From positions 372,001 through 436,000 of the forward strand of contig NZ_CP050154.1 in NCBI RefSeq assembly GCF_011617705.1: a stretch of DNA of 64,000 bases, read 5' to 3'. Under the pieces are notes generated by a model that saw only the letters and a program-made list of their open reading frames with translations, ran no database searches and was not told the DNA's origin. Made by a program: the position numbers and the translations under genes. Below, piece by piece: positions 35,001 to 42,973 of the stretch; positions within the stretch are counted from its first letter, which is position 1, and every line of letters begins with the position of its first letter. Source of the DNA: Brevibacterium limosum (GTDB taxonomy: Bacteria; Actinomycetota; Actinomycetes; Actinomycetales; Brevibacteriaceae).

Positions 35001-35550
35001 GAGCTTCCTCGCCGAGGAGATCGACGATCACGGGCGCGCGCACGCCACCTACGATTCGGGTGCTGCGATGTCCGGTGGCCAGCAGCAGAAGCTCGTGATC
35101 TTCTGCCTGGCGGCAGCGCTGCGGTATCAGCTGGCCGACCCGGACGAGGCGATCTCGAAATACGGCACGATCATCCTCGACGAGGCCTTCGACAAGGCCG
35201 ACACCCGCTACACCCGGATGGCTCTCGACATCTTCATCGAGTTCGGGTTCCACATGGTGCTGGCCACCCCGCAGAAGCTGCTGCAGACGATCGAACCGTA
35301 TGTGGGGGCGGCGACCTCGATCGAGAATCCGAGCCGGCAGAAGACCCTGACCTCGACGATGGTGTGGGACGAGACGGAGCGGGCCGGGACTGGAGCGGAG
35401 TCGGGCTCGGAGTCAGAATCGGCTGATGGCGCGGTCGAGGAGTCGGCTGGATCTGGTGGGATAGGTGATTCCAAGGGTTCGGACAGTTCCGAGAGCGTCC
35501 GTGTGGCCGGTGAAGTCGAGCTTGAGTTCGAGGAGTCGGACGCCCGATGA
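32020..35550 (+). CDS. jetC: Wadjet SMC-like ATPase JetC
   Basis: A 1176-residue SMC/MukB-like ATPase, the motor of the Wadjet DNA-loop-extruding complex. Walker A GPSGSGKSS (residues 62-70), two long coiled-coil arms (about 290-480 and 640-850) around a hinge-like globular part (about 490-620), then the ABC signature MSGGQQQK (from residue 1017) and Walker B IILDEAFDKAD (from 1051). The final 70 residues are a Ser/Glu/Gly-rich acidic tail not needed for the fold. Start is GTG at 32020 inside the jetB stop. All ATPase motifs look intact. Confidence 0.94.
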   Translation: MTEALFPLDAAFVADQARARGANRPDVGSQWRLSEIQIANWGTFDADIHRIPVSHQGHLITGPSGSGKSSLLDGIAAVLTPDKWLRFNVAAQTAGARLDQRSLVSYVRGAWTRTADTDEDRVVSKYLRPRATWSGIILRYDNGSDRPLSLARLFFIKGSGTKATDLSDACVLERASLDLSDLQHYARSGLETRRLKADHPDAVVTSNGHHGKFYARMRKTFGMADESALQLLHKTQSAKSLDSLDRLFRDHMLETPVTFDLADTAVAQFGDLKDAHDHVVQLRKQRDHLLQLREAASRFETANDIAAKSIALSEALLPYQKRRELDILRADLSALTRQIVELEVTADRAKRDFDAAVDEYDLARRATLELGGSEAEHLQQRIDTAETERRAIAERWASLARQLEQAGIEHAPTTAAEFAELQAQIASSLDDDTQVAGPSHADHDRFSQARAKVRELEGEIESLRRSGSTVPNNLLAIRSELAAGTGLSEKALPFAAELIEVDPDEARWTGAIERVLRPMALTVLVRAENLSAVRTWVDAHRIRGRLVFEEIPHSVPSPRPVGSEKSLVNKVHVSDTGFGDWVRTTLSERFDFACVDYPDELDDHPRAVTVKGQIKTSRTRYEKDDRRAIDDRSQWVLGDREAKLEALVESLKEAQSELAAAEQVVAAADAETAQAHRRRGILAGIREQSWRDVDRDGAAERVTTLERQLAELEDADGDLQQAIGAEREAKVVKDTAEKAKNDADYALRRANEESTGLRSNITRIEDDVNSGRVAEVEGHLGEQLDERFRKIQRSIKRENLAEVGQQVSRVLQEEKDRAQAEASRSGQSVTRLAAEFKAAWPSVSSQLTAEVDDRRAYLAMLDEIEAHGLPDHENRFRELLQQRSRDLIGELLNEIHAAPREIEDRVAPINSSLLRSQFDEDRYLRLKVKTRRSETVNAFIADLRLVASGSWGEDDMETAEKKYDTLAEVMRRFASSEHVDKVWKTQCLDTRLHVSFLAEEIDDHGRAHATYDSGAAMSGGQQQKLVIFCLAAALRYQLADPDEAISKYGTIILDEAFDKADTRYTRMALDIFIEFGFHMVLATPQKLLQTIEPYVGAATSIENPSRQKTLTSTMVWDETERAGTGAESGSESESADGAVEESAGSGGIGDSKGSDSSESVRVAGEVELEFEESDAR

Positions 35551-36842
35551 CGATGCTCTCTGTCGCCGAGGCTCGGACGAAGGCACGTACTCGCCTGAGT
35601 TCGTCCATGGCCTCGTGGGCGGCGGAGGCGACAAGTGACGTGCGTGTTGAGATCGCCCTCAAACCACCGACGGAGAAGCAGGTGCTCTCCGATCAGGCTG
35701 CCGCCGCCGACTGGGCCGGCAGTTGGCGGGCGGTCGAGGGCAAGGCAGGAGACGCCTCGCGGCTCGAGATCGATTGGGAGGACCGCACCTGGGCCCGAGT
35801 CGGTCGCCAACGTGTTCCTATCCGACTGCGTCTGCTCACGCCCGACGAAGTCGCCGGCTTCGTCGGTGGCGACGCCGCCCGCGATTGGCGCAAGCTGCGT
35901 GACCGGGCCCAGCTGGTCCGAGAACGGTTCAGGGCTGAGTCGAACGACACTGCGTCGATCGGCGACGAAGATGCGGATGACACTGAGGACGGGAACTCCC
36001 TGGCAGCGGCGATCCGGTCCCAGTCGAAACGGATCCTCTCCTTGTCCGACGCCGCATTCGTTACTGTCATCGACGTCGTCGACTGGCTGTGCACCCGTCC
36101 GCTCGGATCGCTGCGACCCAGACAGCTGCCCATCCGCGGGGTGGACTCGAAATGGTTCGAGACCCACCGCAGCCTCGTCACCGCCCTGCTCGGAGGGATC
36201 GGCCACGCCGATGCGGTGACCGTCCTCGACGCCGAACCGAGACTGCGCCTGCGCATCCTCGATTCGGCACTCATCGACACGCATCTCGATGACATCACCG
36301 CACCGATCTCCCAACTCAGTCGCCTGCCCCTTTCGCCGAGGGTGGTCTTCGTCTTCGAGAACCTCGAATCCGTGCTCGCGATGCCTGAATGGCACGGAGC
36401 CGTCGCCGTCCACGGCTCCGGATACGCCGTCGACGGAGTCGCTCGACTGCAGTGGATCGGCGACGCGCGCATCATCTATTGGGGCGACCTCGACTCCCAT
36501 GGTTTCGCGATCCTCAACCGCCTGCGCAGCCACCTGCCGGAGGTCGAATCCGTGCTCATGGACGAAGCAACACTGGTCGCGCACCAGGATCTCTGGGTAC
36601 CGGAACCGAAGCCGAGCACCGGCACTTTCGCGCATCTCACCGGCACCGAGGCACGTGCCCTCGAACGATTACATGCTGAAGGAGGCGTCCGGCTTGAACA
36701 GGAACGCATCCCCTGGGAGACGGCTCTGAACCGACTGCGGACCGCGGCCGAGGTGGAGACCTCGGGTCACCTCGGCGAAGGAACAGGTCGTGGCGTGGGA
36801 ACGGAGCACCGCCTCGGCGAGGGCCTCGATGACGACCGATAA
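35547..36842 (+). CDS. jetD: Wadjet nuclease JetD (DUF3322/DUF2220, Toprim)
   Basis: A 431-residue protein. The N-terminal half (DUF3322) leads into a C-terminal Toprim-like nuclease (DUF2220) with the expected acidic residues: Glu271 in VFVFENLES and Asp314/Asp316 in YWGDLDSHGF. In characterised systems JetD cuts plasmid DNA after the JetABC motor has sized the circle. The start overlaps jetC by four bases. The extra 25-30 residues at the end (Gly/Glu/His-rich) are the bases over which the next gene begins. Confidence 0.93.
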   Translation: MTMLSVAEARTKARTRLSSSMASWAAEATSDVRVEIALKPPTEKQVLSDQAAAADWAGSWRAVEGKAGDASRLEIDWEDRTWARVGRQRVPIRLRLLTPDEVAGFVGGDAARDWRKLRDRAQLVRERFRAESNDTASIGDEDADDTEDGNSLAAAIRSQSKRILSLSDAAFVTVIDVVDWLCTRPLGSLRPRQLPIRGVDSKWFETHRSLVTALLGGIGHADAVTVLDAEPRLRLRILDSALIDTHLDDITAPISQLSRLPLSPRVVFVFENLESVLAMPEWHGAVAVHGSGYAVDGVARLQWIGDARIIYWGDLDSHGFAILNRLRSHLPEVESVLMDEATLVAHQDLWVPEPKPSTGTFAHLTGTEARALERLHAEGGVRLEQERIPWETALNRLRTAAEVETSGHLGEGTGRGVGTEHRLGEGLDDDR

Positions 36843-37995
36843 GCCGCGCGGGGGACTGACCGCCCTCTGCGTCGCCGAACTGGTGTGCTGGGGCCTGCTC
36901 TACTACTCCCTGCCGGTGGCGGTCACCCCGATCTCTGACGATATGGGCTGGAGCCACACGACGGTGACGGCGGCGCTGACGGTCGGGCTCATCGTCTCAG
37001 CGCTCATGGGACCCAGCGTTGGGCGGATACTCGACAGGCACGGCCCGCAGTTGATCATGGGCGCGGGTACGGCCGTCGGGGTCGTCGCACTCGGACTAGT
37101 CGCGATCGCGCCGAATCTCGCCGTGTTCTTCGCCGCCTGGATCCTCGCCGGATTCGCCCAGGCAGCGACGCTCTACCCACCGGCTTTCGCTGTCATCACC
37201 CGCTGGTACGGGGCGGAGCGGACGAAGCCCCTGACGACGATCACGCTCGTCGGCGGGCTCGCCTCGACGGTCTTCGCCCCGATCATCGCCTGGCTCATCG
37301 ACAGCCTCGGCTGGCGGGGAACCTATGGTGTGCTCGCCGGACTGCTCGCCGCCCTCGCGCTGCCGATGCACCTGTTGTTCCTCAACCGCACCTGGACCGA
37401 CGAGGCGGCCGCATCCACGGTGAAGCCGAGCCGGGCCGAACTGCACCAAGTCACTCGTCACCCGCGTTTCATCACCCTGCAGATCGCCGTCGCGGTCGCG
37501 ACGTTCACCCTGTTCGCGGTGACAATCAACATTATCCCGCTCATCATCGAACGCGGTGCCGACTACAGTCTGGCGGCCATCGCCCTCGGCCTGGTCGGCT
37601 TCGGTCAGGTGGCCGGACGATTCGGCTACCCGAGTCTGGAACGGCACTCGTCGACACGGTCGCGGACGGTCATCCTCTTCGCCTCGGGCGCGGTCAGTCT
37701 GTGGCTGCTCGCCCTGGTTCCCGGCCCGATCTGGCTGCTCATCGGCATCGCCGTGCTCGGCGGCGGAGTGCGCGGCTGCATGACATTGCTGCAGGCCACG
37801 GCGGTGTCCGATCGGTGGGGGACGAGGAACTTCGGGGCCGTCAACGGCGTATTTGTCGCTCCAATCACCGCGGGCACGGCGCTCGCACCGGTCGCGGGTC
37901 CGGCGCTGGCCGGGGTACTCGGCGAGTACCCGATGATGGCGCTGGCCATGGCCGGGCTGCTCACGCTGGCGACCCTGCTGTCTGCGCGGGCGTGA
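36829..37995 (+). CDS. MFS transporter coupled to jetD
   Basis: A 388-residue, twelve-helix major facilitator transporter of the monocarboxylate/OFA-like type (PSVGRILDRHGPQLIMGAG between helices 2 and 3, and RWYGAERTKPL after helix 4). Substrate unknown. The ATG at 36829 lies inside jetD, a 14-base overlap, so the gene is translated with the Wadjet operon. An earlier in-frame GTG at 36790 would lengthen the overlap to 53 bases. No MFS protein is part of known Wadjet systems. Confidence 0.86.
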   Translation: MTTDKPRGGLTALCVAELVCWGLLYYSLPVAVTPISDDMGWSHTTVTAALTVGLIVSALMGPSVGRILDRHGPQLIMGAGTAVGVVALGLVAIAPNLAVFFAAWILAGFAQAATLYPPAFAVITRWYGAERTKPLTTITLVGGLASTVFAPIIAWLIDSLGWRGTYGVLAGLLAALALPMHLLFLNRTWTDEAAASTVKPSRAELHQVTRHPRFITLQIAVAVATFTLFAVTINIIPLIIERGADYSLAAIALGLVGFGQVAGRFGYPSLERHSSTRSRTVILFASGAVSLWLLALVPGPIWLLIGIAVLGGGVRGCMTLLQATAVSDRWGTRNFGAVNGVFVAPITAGTALAPVAGPALAGVLGEYPMMALAMAGLLTLATLLSARA

Positions 37996-38032
37996 ATGCC
38001 GCCTCGGTGAGGGGAATACTCTCTGAGCAGAG

Positions 38033-38069
38033 AAACGTGTAAAAAAATCGGCGATTCTTTTACACGTTT
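38033..38069. terminator. AT-rich hairpin after the Wadjet/MFS operon
   Basis: Arms AAACGTGTAAAA (38033-38044) and TTTTACACGTTT (38058-38069) match perfectly, and the inner bases AATCG and CGATT extend the stem almost to the centre. Strikingly A/T-rich in a GC-rich genome. It can end the Wadjet/MFS transcript or serve as an operator. Confidence 0.6.
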
Positions 38070-38336
38070 GGAAGATATGGCAAATTGCTTGACACATCAT
38101 CCGGGCACTTCTGCGAACCTCCTGGCAAGCACCTCGTCGGAGGATTCCGTGCATGCGAACCCATCCGTCAGCGCCGCCTCGGTGAGGTTATTCCCGCATC
38201 CGAGGGTGAGGAATCGGACAGCCTCGGCGAGGGAGTCCGGGTCTAGACTGAAAGAGCGGTCACAGCCCCACTTGGGGCAGCCCTGCCGGGGTCCGCGACA
38301 GCGCCCCCGGCGCCATGTTTCAACGGAAGGAAGTCA
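38070..38336 (+). promoter_or_regulatory. poxB upstream region
   Basis: No gene is supported. It holds TTGACA at 38089-38094 without a matching -10 box, two CCTCGGYGAGG-type words (38177 and 38222), and a better -10 candidate TAGACT at 38244-38249, which would give an mRNA leader of about 80 bases ending in GGAAGG, the poxB ribosome binding site. Confidence 0.45.
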
Positions 38337-40052
38337 ATGCCCACCGTCGCAAGAAACATCGTCGATACCCTCGTAGCCAGCGGAGTCAAGCGCGTCTACG
38401 GCATCCCGGGTGATTCGCTCAACGGATTCACCGATGCCCTGCGGGTCAACCCGCAGCTCGAATGGGTCCACGTCCGCCACGAGGAGGCCGCTTCCTTCGC
38501 CGCCAGCGGCGAGGCCGCCCTGACCGGTGAACTCGCGGTCTGCGCCGGCAGCTGCGGACCCGGCAACCTCCACCTCATCAACGGGCTCTTCGACGCCCAG
38601 CGTTCGCGGGTTCCCGTGCTGGCCATCGCCGCCCAGATCCCCAGCGACGAGATCGGCTCGAACTACTTCCAGGAGACCCACCCGACCGAGCTGTTCCGTG
38701 ACTGCAGCGTCTACGTCGAGAACGTCTCCTCGGCCGAGCAGATGCCCCGACTGCTGCGCATCGCCATGCGTGAAGCGATCGAGAAGCGCGGCGTCGCCGT
38801 CCTCGTCATCCCCGGTGACGTCGGTCTGTCCGAGATCGATGGCGCCGCCGAGGTGGTCAAGGCCTACCCGTCGCACATGACCCCGGCCGACTCTCAGATC
38901 GAAGCCGCGGCGAAGGCCCTCAACAAGGGCAAGAAGACGACGATCCTCGCCGGTGCCGGCACCGAAGGCGCCCATGATGAGCTGCTCGCCATCGCCGAGA
39001 AGCTCCAGGCCCCGATCGTCCATTCGATCCGAGGCAAGGAGTTCGTCGAGTACGACAATCCCTATGACGTGGGCATGACCGGTCTGCTCGGGTTCTCCTC
39101 CGGCTACGCCGCGCTCAAGGACTGCGACACTCTGCTCATGCTCGGTACCGATCTGCCCTACCAGCAGTTCTACCCCGAGGATGCGACGGTCATCCAGGTC
39201 GATGTGCGCGGGTCCCAGATCGGCAGGCGCACGAAGGTCGACATTCCGCTTGTCGGAACGGTCGCCGACACCGTCGAGGCGCTGCTGCCGAAGATCAAGC
39301 CGAATCGCAGCAGCACGCACCTCAACGCGCTGACCAAGCACTATCAGAGGACGCGTAAGGACCTCGACGAGCTGGCCACACCCTCGAAGCGGACGATCCA
39401 CCCGCAGTACCTGACCCGGCTCCTCGACGAGATGGCCGATGACGACGCCGTATTCATTCCCGACGTCGGATCACCCGTGGTGTGGGCGGCCCGCTACCTG
39501 ACGATGAACGGCAAGCGTCGCCTCATCGGGTCCTTCAGCCACGGATCGATGGCCAACGCCCTGTCCCAGAGCGTCGGCGTGCAGTCGGCGTTCGAGGACC
39601 GGCAGACCATTGCGCTCGCCGGTGACGGCGGACTGGCCATGCTGCTCGGTGAGCTCATCACGCTCACGCAGAACAAACTGCCGGTCAAGACGGTCGTGTA
39701 CAACAACTCCTCGCTCAACTTCGTCGAGCTCGAGATGAAGGCGGCCGGTTTCGTCACGTTCGGAACGGACCTCGACAACCCCGACTTCTCCACCATCGCC
39801 GAGGCGGTCGGGATCAAGGGATTCCGCGTCGAGAAGTCCAAGGACCTGCCGAAGGTCGTCAAGGAATTCCTCGCCTACCCGGGCCCTGCGGTCCTCGATG
39901 TCGTCACCGAACGTCAGGAGCTGTCGATGCCGCCGTCGATCACCGTCGAGCAGGCCAAGGGCTTCGCGCTCTACGCGATCCGCACGGTGCTCTCGGGCAA
40001 GGGCGACGAACTCATCGACCTCGCCCGGACGAACCTCCGCCAGCTCTTCTGA
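38337..40052 (+). CDS. poxB: Pyruvate:quinone oxidoreductase (pyruvate oxidase)
   Basis: A 571-residue thiamine-diphosphate flavoenzyme that converts pyruvate to acetate and CO2 and passes electrons to the quinone pool at the inner membrane face. Glu50 (RHEEAASF) activates the cofactor; the ThDP/Mg motif starts GDGG at 429 and ends with NN in VVYNNSS; FAD-binding GTDLPYQQFYP lies in the middle domain. The C-terminal membrane-binding helix region is present at normal length. A long palindrome follows, opposite ribH. Such enzymes usually serve in stationary phase. Confidence 0.93.
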   Translation: MPTVARNIVDTLVASGVKRVYGIPGDSLNGFTDALRVNPQLEWVHVRHEEAASFAASGEAALTGELAVCAGSCGPGNLHLINGLFDAQRSRVPVLAIAAQIPSDEIGSNYFQETHPTELFRDCSVYVENVSSAEQMPRLLRIAMREAIEKRGVAVLVIPGDVGLSEIDGAAEVVKAYPSHMTPADSQIEAAAKALNKGKKTTILAGAGTEGAHDELLAIAEKLQAPIVHSIRGKEFVEYDNPYDVGMTGLLGFSSGYAALKDCDTLLMLGTDLPYQQFYPEDATVIQVDVRGSQIGRRTKVDIPLVGTVADTVEALLPKIKPNRSSTHLNALTKHYQRTRKDLDELATPSKRTIHPQYLTRLLDEMADDDAVFIPDVGSPVVWAARYLTMNGKRRLIGSFSHGSMANALSQSVGVQSAFEDRQTIALAGDGGLAMLLGELITLTQNKLPVKTVVYNNSSLNFVELEMKAAGFVTFGTDLDNPDFSTIAEAVGIKGFRVEKSKDLPKVVKEFLAYPGPAVLDVVTERQELSMPPSITVEQAKGFALYAIRTVLSGKGDELIDLARTNLRQLF

Positions 40053-40063
40053 CGAACACGCGC

Positions 40064-40131
40064 CGAGAAGCGGGTTGAGCGTCGAAACACGGGTGTGTAC
40101 ACCCGAGTCTCGACGCTCAACCCGTTTCTCG
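40064..40131. terminator. Nested long palindrome between poxB and ribH
   Basis: Twenty-two-base arms (40064-40085 and 40110-40131; one G-U pair) enclose a second hairpin CGGGTGT/ACACCCG (40090-40105). It ends both the poxB transcript and the riboflavin operon, which converge here. Confidence 0.82.
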
Positions 40132-40156
40132 ATGAAGATGAGCGCAACTCCGCCGT

Positions 40157-40627
40157 TCAACCCTGCGTGTAAGGTGCCAGGGCCCGGGCGGTGACGAGGG
40201 CGGCGGTCATCGTCTCATGCCCCTTGTCCTCCTGAGAGCCTTCGAGCCCGGCACGGTCGATGCCCTGCTGCTCGGTGTCGCAGGTCAGCACGCCGAAGCC
40301 CACGGGCTTGCCGGAGTCGATGGCCACCCGGTTGAGGCCGTCGGTGGCGGCTTGGCAGACATAGTCGAAGTGCGGAGTGCCGCCGCGGATGACCACGCCG
40401 AGGGCGACGACCGCATCGAAGTGCGGGGCCAGGCGCGCGGCGGCGACGGGCAGTTCGAAGCTGCCGGGCACGCGGACGAGCGTGGCGTCGGCTCCGGCCT
40501 CGGCGGCTGCGCGCTGGGCTCCGTCGACGAGCCCGTCCATGATCTGGGTGTGCCAGGAGGCGGCGACGATGGCGACGCGCAGGTCAGCTGCGTCGACGGT
40601 GAGTTCTGGTGCTCCGGAGTGAGCCAT
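40157..40627 (-). CDS. ribH: 6,7-dimethyl-8-ribityllumazine synthase
   Basis: A 156-residue enzyme that condenses the ribityl pyrimidine with 3,4-dihydroxybutanone phosphate, the penultimate step of riboflavin synthesis. The family pattern is clear: [14 protein letters not shown], the substrate loop [25 protein letters not shown] with the catalytic His, and [14 protein letters not shown]. Last gene of ribD-ribE-ribBA-ribH, but separated from ribBA by 193 bases, so it may have its own promoter or be processed. Confidence 0.95.
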   Translation of the reverse strand: MAHSGAPELTVDAADLRVAIVAASWHTQIMDGLVDGAQRAAAEAGADATLVRVPGSFELPVAAARLAPHFDAVVALGVVIRGGTPHFDYVCQAATDGLNRVAIDSGKPVGFGVLTCDTEQQGIDRAGLEGSQEDKGHETMTAALVTARALAPYTQG

Positions 40628-40750
40628 GAGTGAGTCCTTTGTTCGGGGCTCCGCAGAGCCTGATTTGTGTCGTAAATCGATTCGCCGGTGAAGCAGGGCG
40701 CGCTCGCCGAGGCGGCTGACGCACCCGAGGGGCTGTTCGGTTCCAGCCTG

Positions 40751-40802
40751 GCCGGGTGCAGCCGGGGTTCAGCGGAGCCGGGTGCGCCCGGGTTTCAGTG
40801 GG
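40751..40802. repeat. 26-base tandem repeat between ribBA and ribH
   Basis: Two adjacent 26-base units (40751-40776 and 40777-40802) match at 21 positions and begin with GCCGGGTGC. They sit directly after the ribBA stop codon (minus strand), within the only sizeable gap of the riboflavin operon. Confidence 0.7.
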
Positions 40803-40820
40803 GCCTGACGTGTCCGGAAT

Positions 40821-42242
40821 TCAGCTGGCGACGGCTCCGGCGGTGCCCGCGCCGGTGCCGGCCGTACCCGTGACCTCCGGCAGCGAGAGCACATGGTGCA
40901 TGCGTTCGCGCTTCGTGGCCAGGTAATGCGTGTTCTCCGGCCGCGCTGCGACCTCGAGCGGAACCACCGAATCGACTGTGATGCCCAGCTCCTCGAGAGC
41001 GGAGGTCTTCGCCGGATTGTTCGTGAGCAGGCGGACACGGGTCAGCCCGAGCGAACGCAGGATCGTCGCCGCGGCATGGTAGTCGCGGGCATCATCGGTG
41101 AAGCCGAGGTCTCGATTCGCATCCACGGTGTCCCGTCCCTGATCCTGCAGAGCGTAGGCGCGCAGCTTGTTGCTCAGCCCGATTCCGCGCCCTTCGTGGC
41201 CGGTCAGGTAGAGCACCGCCCCACCGTGTTCGGCGATGAGGTCGAGCGCCAGGTCGAGCTGCTCACCGCAGTCGCACCGGTGCGAACCGAAGACGTCCCC
41301 GGTCAGGCACTCCGAATGCAGCCGTACGAGAGGCGCCGCACCGTCGGCGTCGGAATCCGGGGATCCTGCAAATACGCCGAGGTGGTCATGGCCGTTGATC
41401 GTGAACGCGCGGGCTCGCAGGTGGCCGTGCTCCGTTGGCAGAGCCACTTCCGCGGTCGCTTCAACCGATCCGTCCTCACCGGGTGCACCGGCAACCGTCA
41501 CCGAGGCGGACGCCTCGGCGGCGGAATCATCCGCGGTCGACGACGCGGCCGAGGCCGGCGACACAGTCGGGGCCGATGGAACGGCCGTCGCGGAGTCGTC
41601 CGCCACATCCGCGTCCCGTTCTTCGAGGTAGGCGGTGAGCTGCTCGATGGAGACCATGACGAGGTCGTTGGCGTCGGCGAAGTCGCGGACCGCGTCGAAG
41701 CGCATCATCGAACCGTCGTCGTGGACCACCTCGGCGATCATCGCCACCGGCTGCGCACCGGCCAGTCGTGCGAACTCGACCCCGGCCTCGGTGTGGCCGG
41801 GGCGTTCCCGCACCCCGCCGTCCTTCGCGATGAGCGGGAAGATGTGCCCGGGCCGCGAGATCGTCGCCGGATCCGGGTCAGCGGCGGCCAGCACACGGCC
41901 GGTCTCGGCGCGTTCGGCGGCGCTGATTCCGGTGGTCACACCCACCGCGTCGCAGCTGATCGTGTAGGCGGTGCCCTTCGGATCCTCGTTGTCGACGACC
42001 ATCGGCGGCAGGCGCAGGTCGGCGGCGCGGTCGGCGGTCATGGGTGCGCAGATGACGCCCGAGGTGTGCCGGACGAAGAAGCCCATCGTTGCGGCATCGG
42101 CGAACTCGGCGGCCATGATGAGGTCACCCTCGTTCTCCCGGTCCTCGTCATCGACGACGAGGACGGGCCGGCCCGCGGCGACGGCGGAGATGGCCGCATC
42201 GATGGGATCGAGGCGGCTGGCGTGAGCGACTGAATCAGTCAT
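40821..42242 (-). CDS. ribBA: Bifunctional DHBP synthase / GTP cyclohydrolase II
   Basis: A 473-residue two-domain enzyme giving both riboflavin precursors. N-terminal DHBP synthase: DDEDRENEGDLIMAAE and RPGHTEAGVEFARLAG. C-terminal GTP cyclohydrolase II: zinc ligands in CLTGDVFGSHRCDCG, GHEGRGIGL, and TNNPAKTSAL. Between them is an Ala/Ser/Asp-rich linker of about 60 residues (about 215-280), longer than usual. Its ATG lies inside the 3' end of ribE (8-base overlap), with AAGGAG upstream. The C-terminal 20 residues are Gly/Ala/Thr-rich. Confidence 0.95.
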   Translation of the reverse strand: MTDSVAHASRLDPIDAAISAVAAGRPVLVVDDEDRENEGDLIMAAEFADAATMGFFVRHTSGVICAPMTADRAADLRLPPMVVDNEDPKGTAYTISCDAVGVTTGISAAERAETGRVLAAADPDPATISRPGHIFPLIAKDGGVRERPGHTEAGVEFARLAGAQPVAMIAEVVHDDGSMMRFDAVRDFADANDLVMVSIEQLTAYLEERDADVADDSATAVPSAPTVSPASAASSTADDSAAEASASVTVAGAPGEDGSVEATAEVALPTEHGHLRARAFTINGHDHLGVFAGSPDSDADGAAPLVRLHSECLTGDVFGSHRCDCGEQLDLALDLIAEHGGAVLYLTGHEGRGIGLSNKLRAYALQDQGRDTVDANRDLGFTDDARDYHAAATILRSLGLTRVRLLTNNPAKTSALEELGITVDSVVPLEVAARPENTHYLATKRERMHHVLSLPEVTGTAGTGAGTAGAVAS

Positions 42243-42897
42243 GATCGACTCCTTGCTGGGTGCTGTTGTGCGTCTGAGATTGTGAGAAGGACAGGAGGCG
42301 GGCGGTGTACTTCGCGAGCACATCGACTTCGATGTTCACGGCCGCGCCGACCGGCATCTCGCCGAAGGTCGTGTGCGTGAGAGTGGCCGGGATGAGGCCG
42401 ACCTCCACCCACGCCGAGGGTTCGCTCGGTGCGGACACGGCCGTCAGGGTCAGCGACACCCCGTTGAGGGCAATCGAGCCTTTGACCGCGGTCAACGGGG
42501 CGAGTACGTTCGGGATCCCGATGCGCAGGGTCGACCAGTCGGCGCGGTCGATGCGGTCGAGGAGTTCGCCGCGCCCGTCGACATGTCCCTGGACGACATG
42601 GCCGTCGAGGCGCCCCGAGGCGGGAGTGCAGCGCTCCAGGTTGACCCGGTCACCCGTGGCCAGGGTGCCGAGCCCGGTCAGGCGCAGGGTCTCACCCATG
42701 ACCTCGGCGGTGAAGAGTCCCGGCCGCTGCGCGGCGGGACGGCGCGTCGAGGTCAGGCAGACTCCGTTGACAGCCAGCGAGCCGCCGAGTTCGAGGTCAG
42801 CGACGAGCTGGCCGGCATCGATGGTGATCGCGGCCGAATCGTTGGTGTATTCGATGGACTCGACGGTGCCGAGTCCTTCGATGATTCCGGTGAACAT
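42235..42897 (-). CDS. ribE: Riboflavin synthase alpha chain
   Basis: A 220-residue enzyme with two similar barrel halves that dismutates two lumazines to riboflavin. Opening MFTGIIEGLGTV and the repeated motifs NGVCLT and NGVSLT (one per half), plus GHVVQGHVDG, are diagnostic. Start at 42897 with GGAGG before it. Second gene of the operon; 76 bases follow ribD. The name ribE is used here for riboflavin synthase as in actinobacteria (ribC in other naming). Confidence 0.94.
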   Translation of the reverse strand: MFTGIIEGLGTVESIEYTNDSAAITIDAGQLVADLELGGSLAVNGVCLTSTRRPAAQRPGLFTAEVMGETLRLTGLGTLATGDRVNLERCTPASGRLDGHVVQGHVDGRGELLDRIDRADWSTLRIGIPNVLAPLTAVKGSIALNGVSLTLTAVSAPSEPSAWVEVGLIPATLTHTTFGEMPVGAAVNIEVDVLAKYTARLLSFSQSQTHNSTQQGVDHD

Positions 42898-42973
42898 GTG
42901 CCTCCAAGATTTCTGGGCGTGGACGATGCTGCTTGCTGGGGGAGTGCGGCGTGTGTCGCAGTGAGAACTGGAT

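Noticed and set aside
33868-36635. Long minus-strand open frames opposite jetC and jetD
   Set aside because: They are antisense shadows of genes with intact, recognisable motifs.
38089-38094. TTGACA as the main poxB promoter
   Set aside because: No acceptable -10 hexamer lies 16-19 bases downstream; a TAGACT further on is a better candidate.
40064-40131. Nested palindrome as part of a mobile element
   Set aside because: No flanking duplication or transposase, and its position between converging genes explains it as a terminator; the similar element at 52105 differs in sequence.
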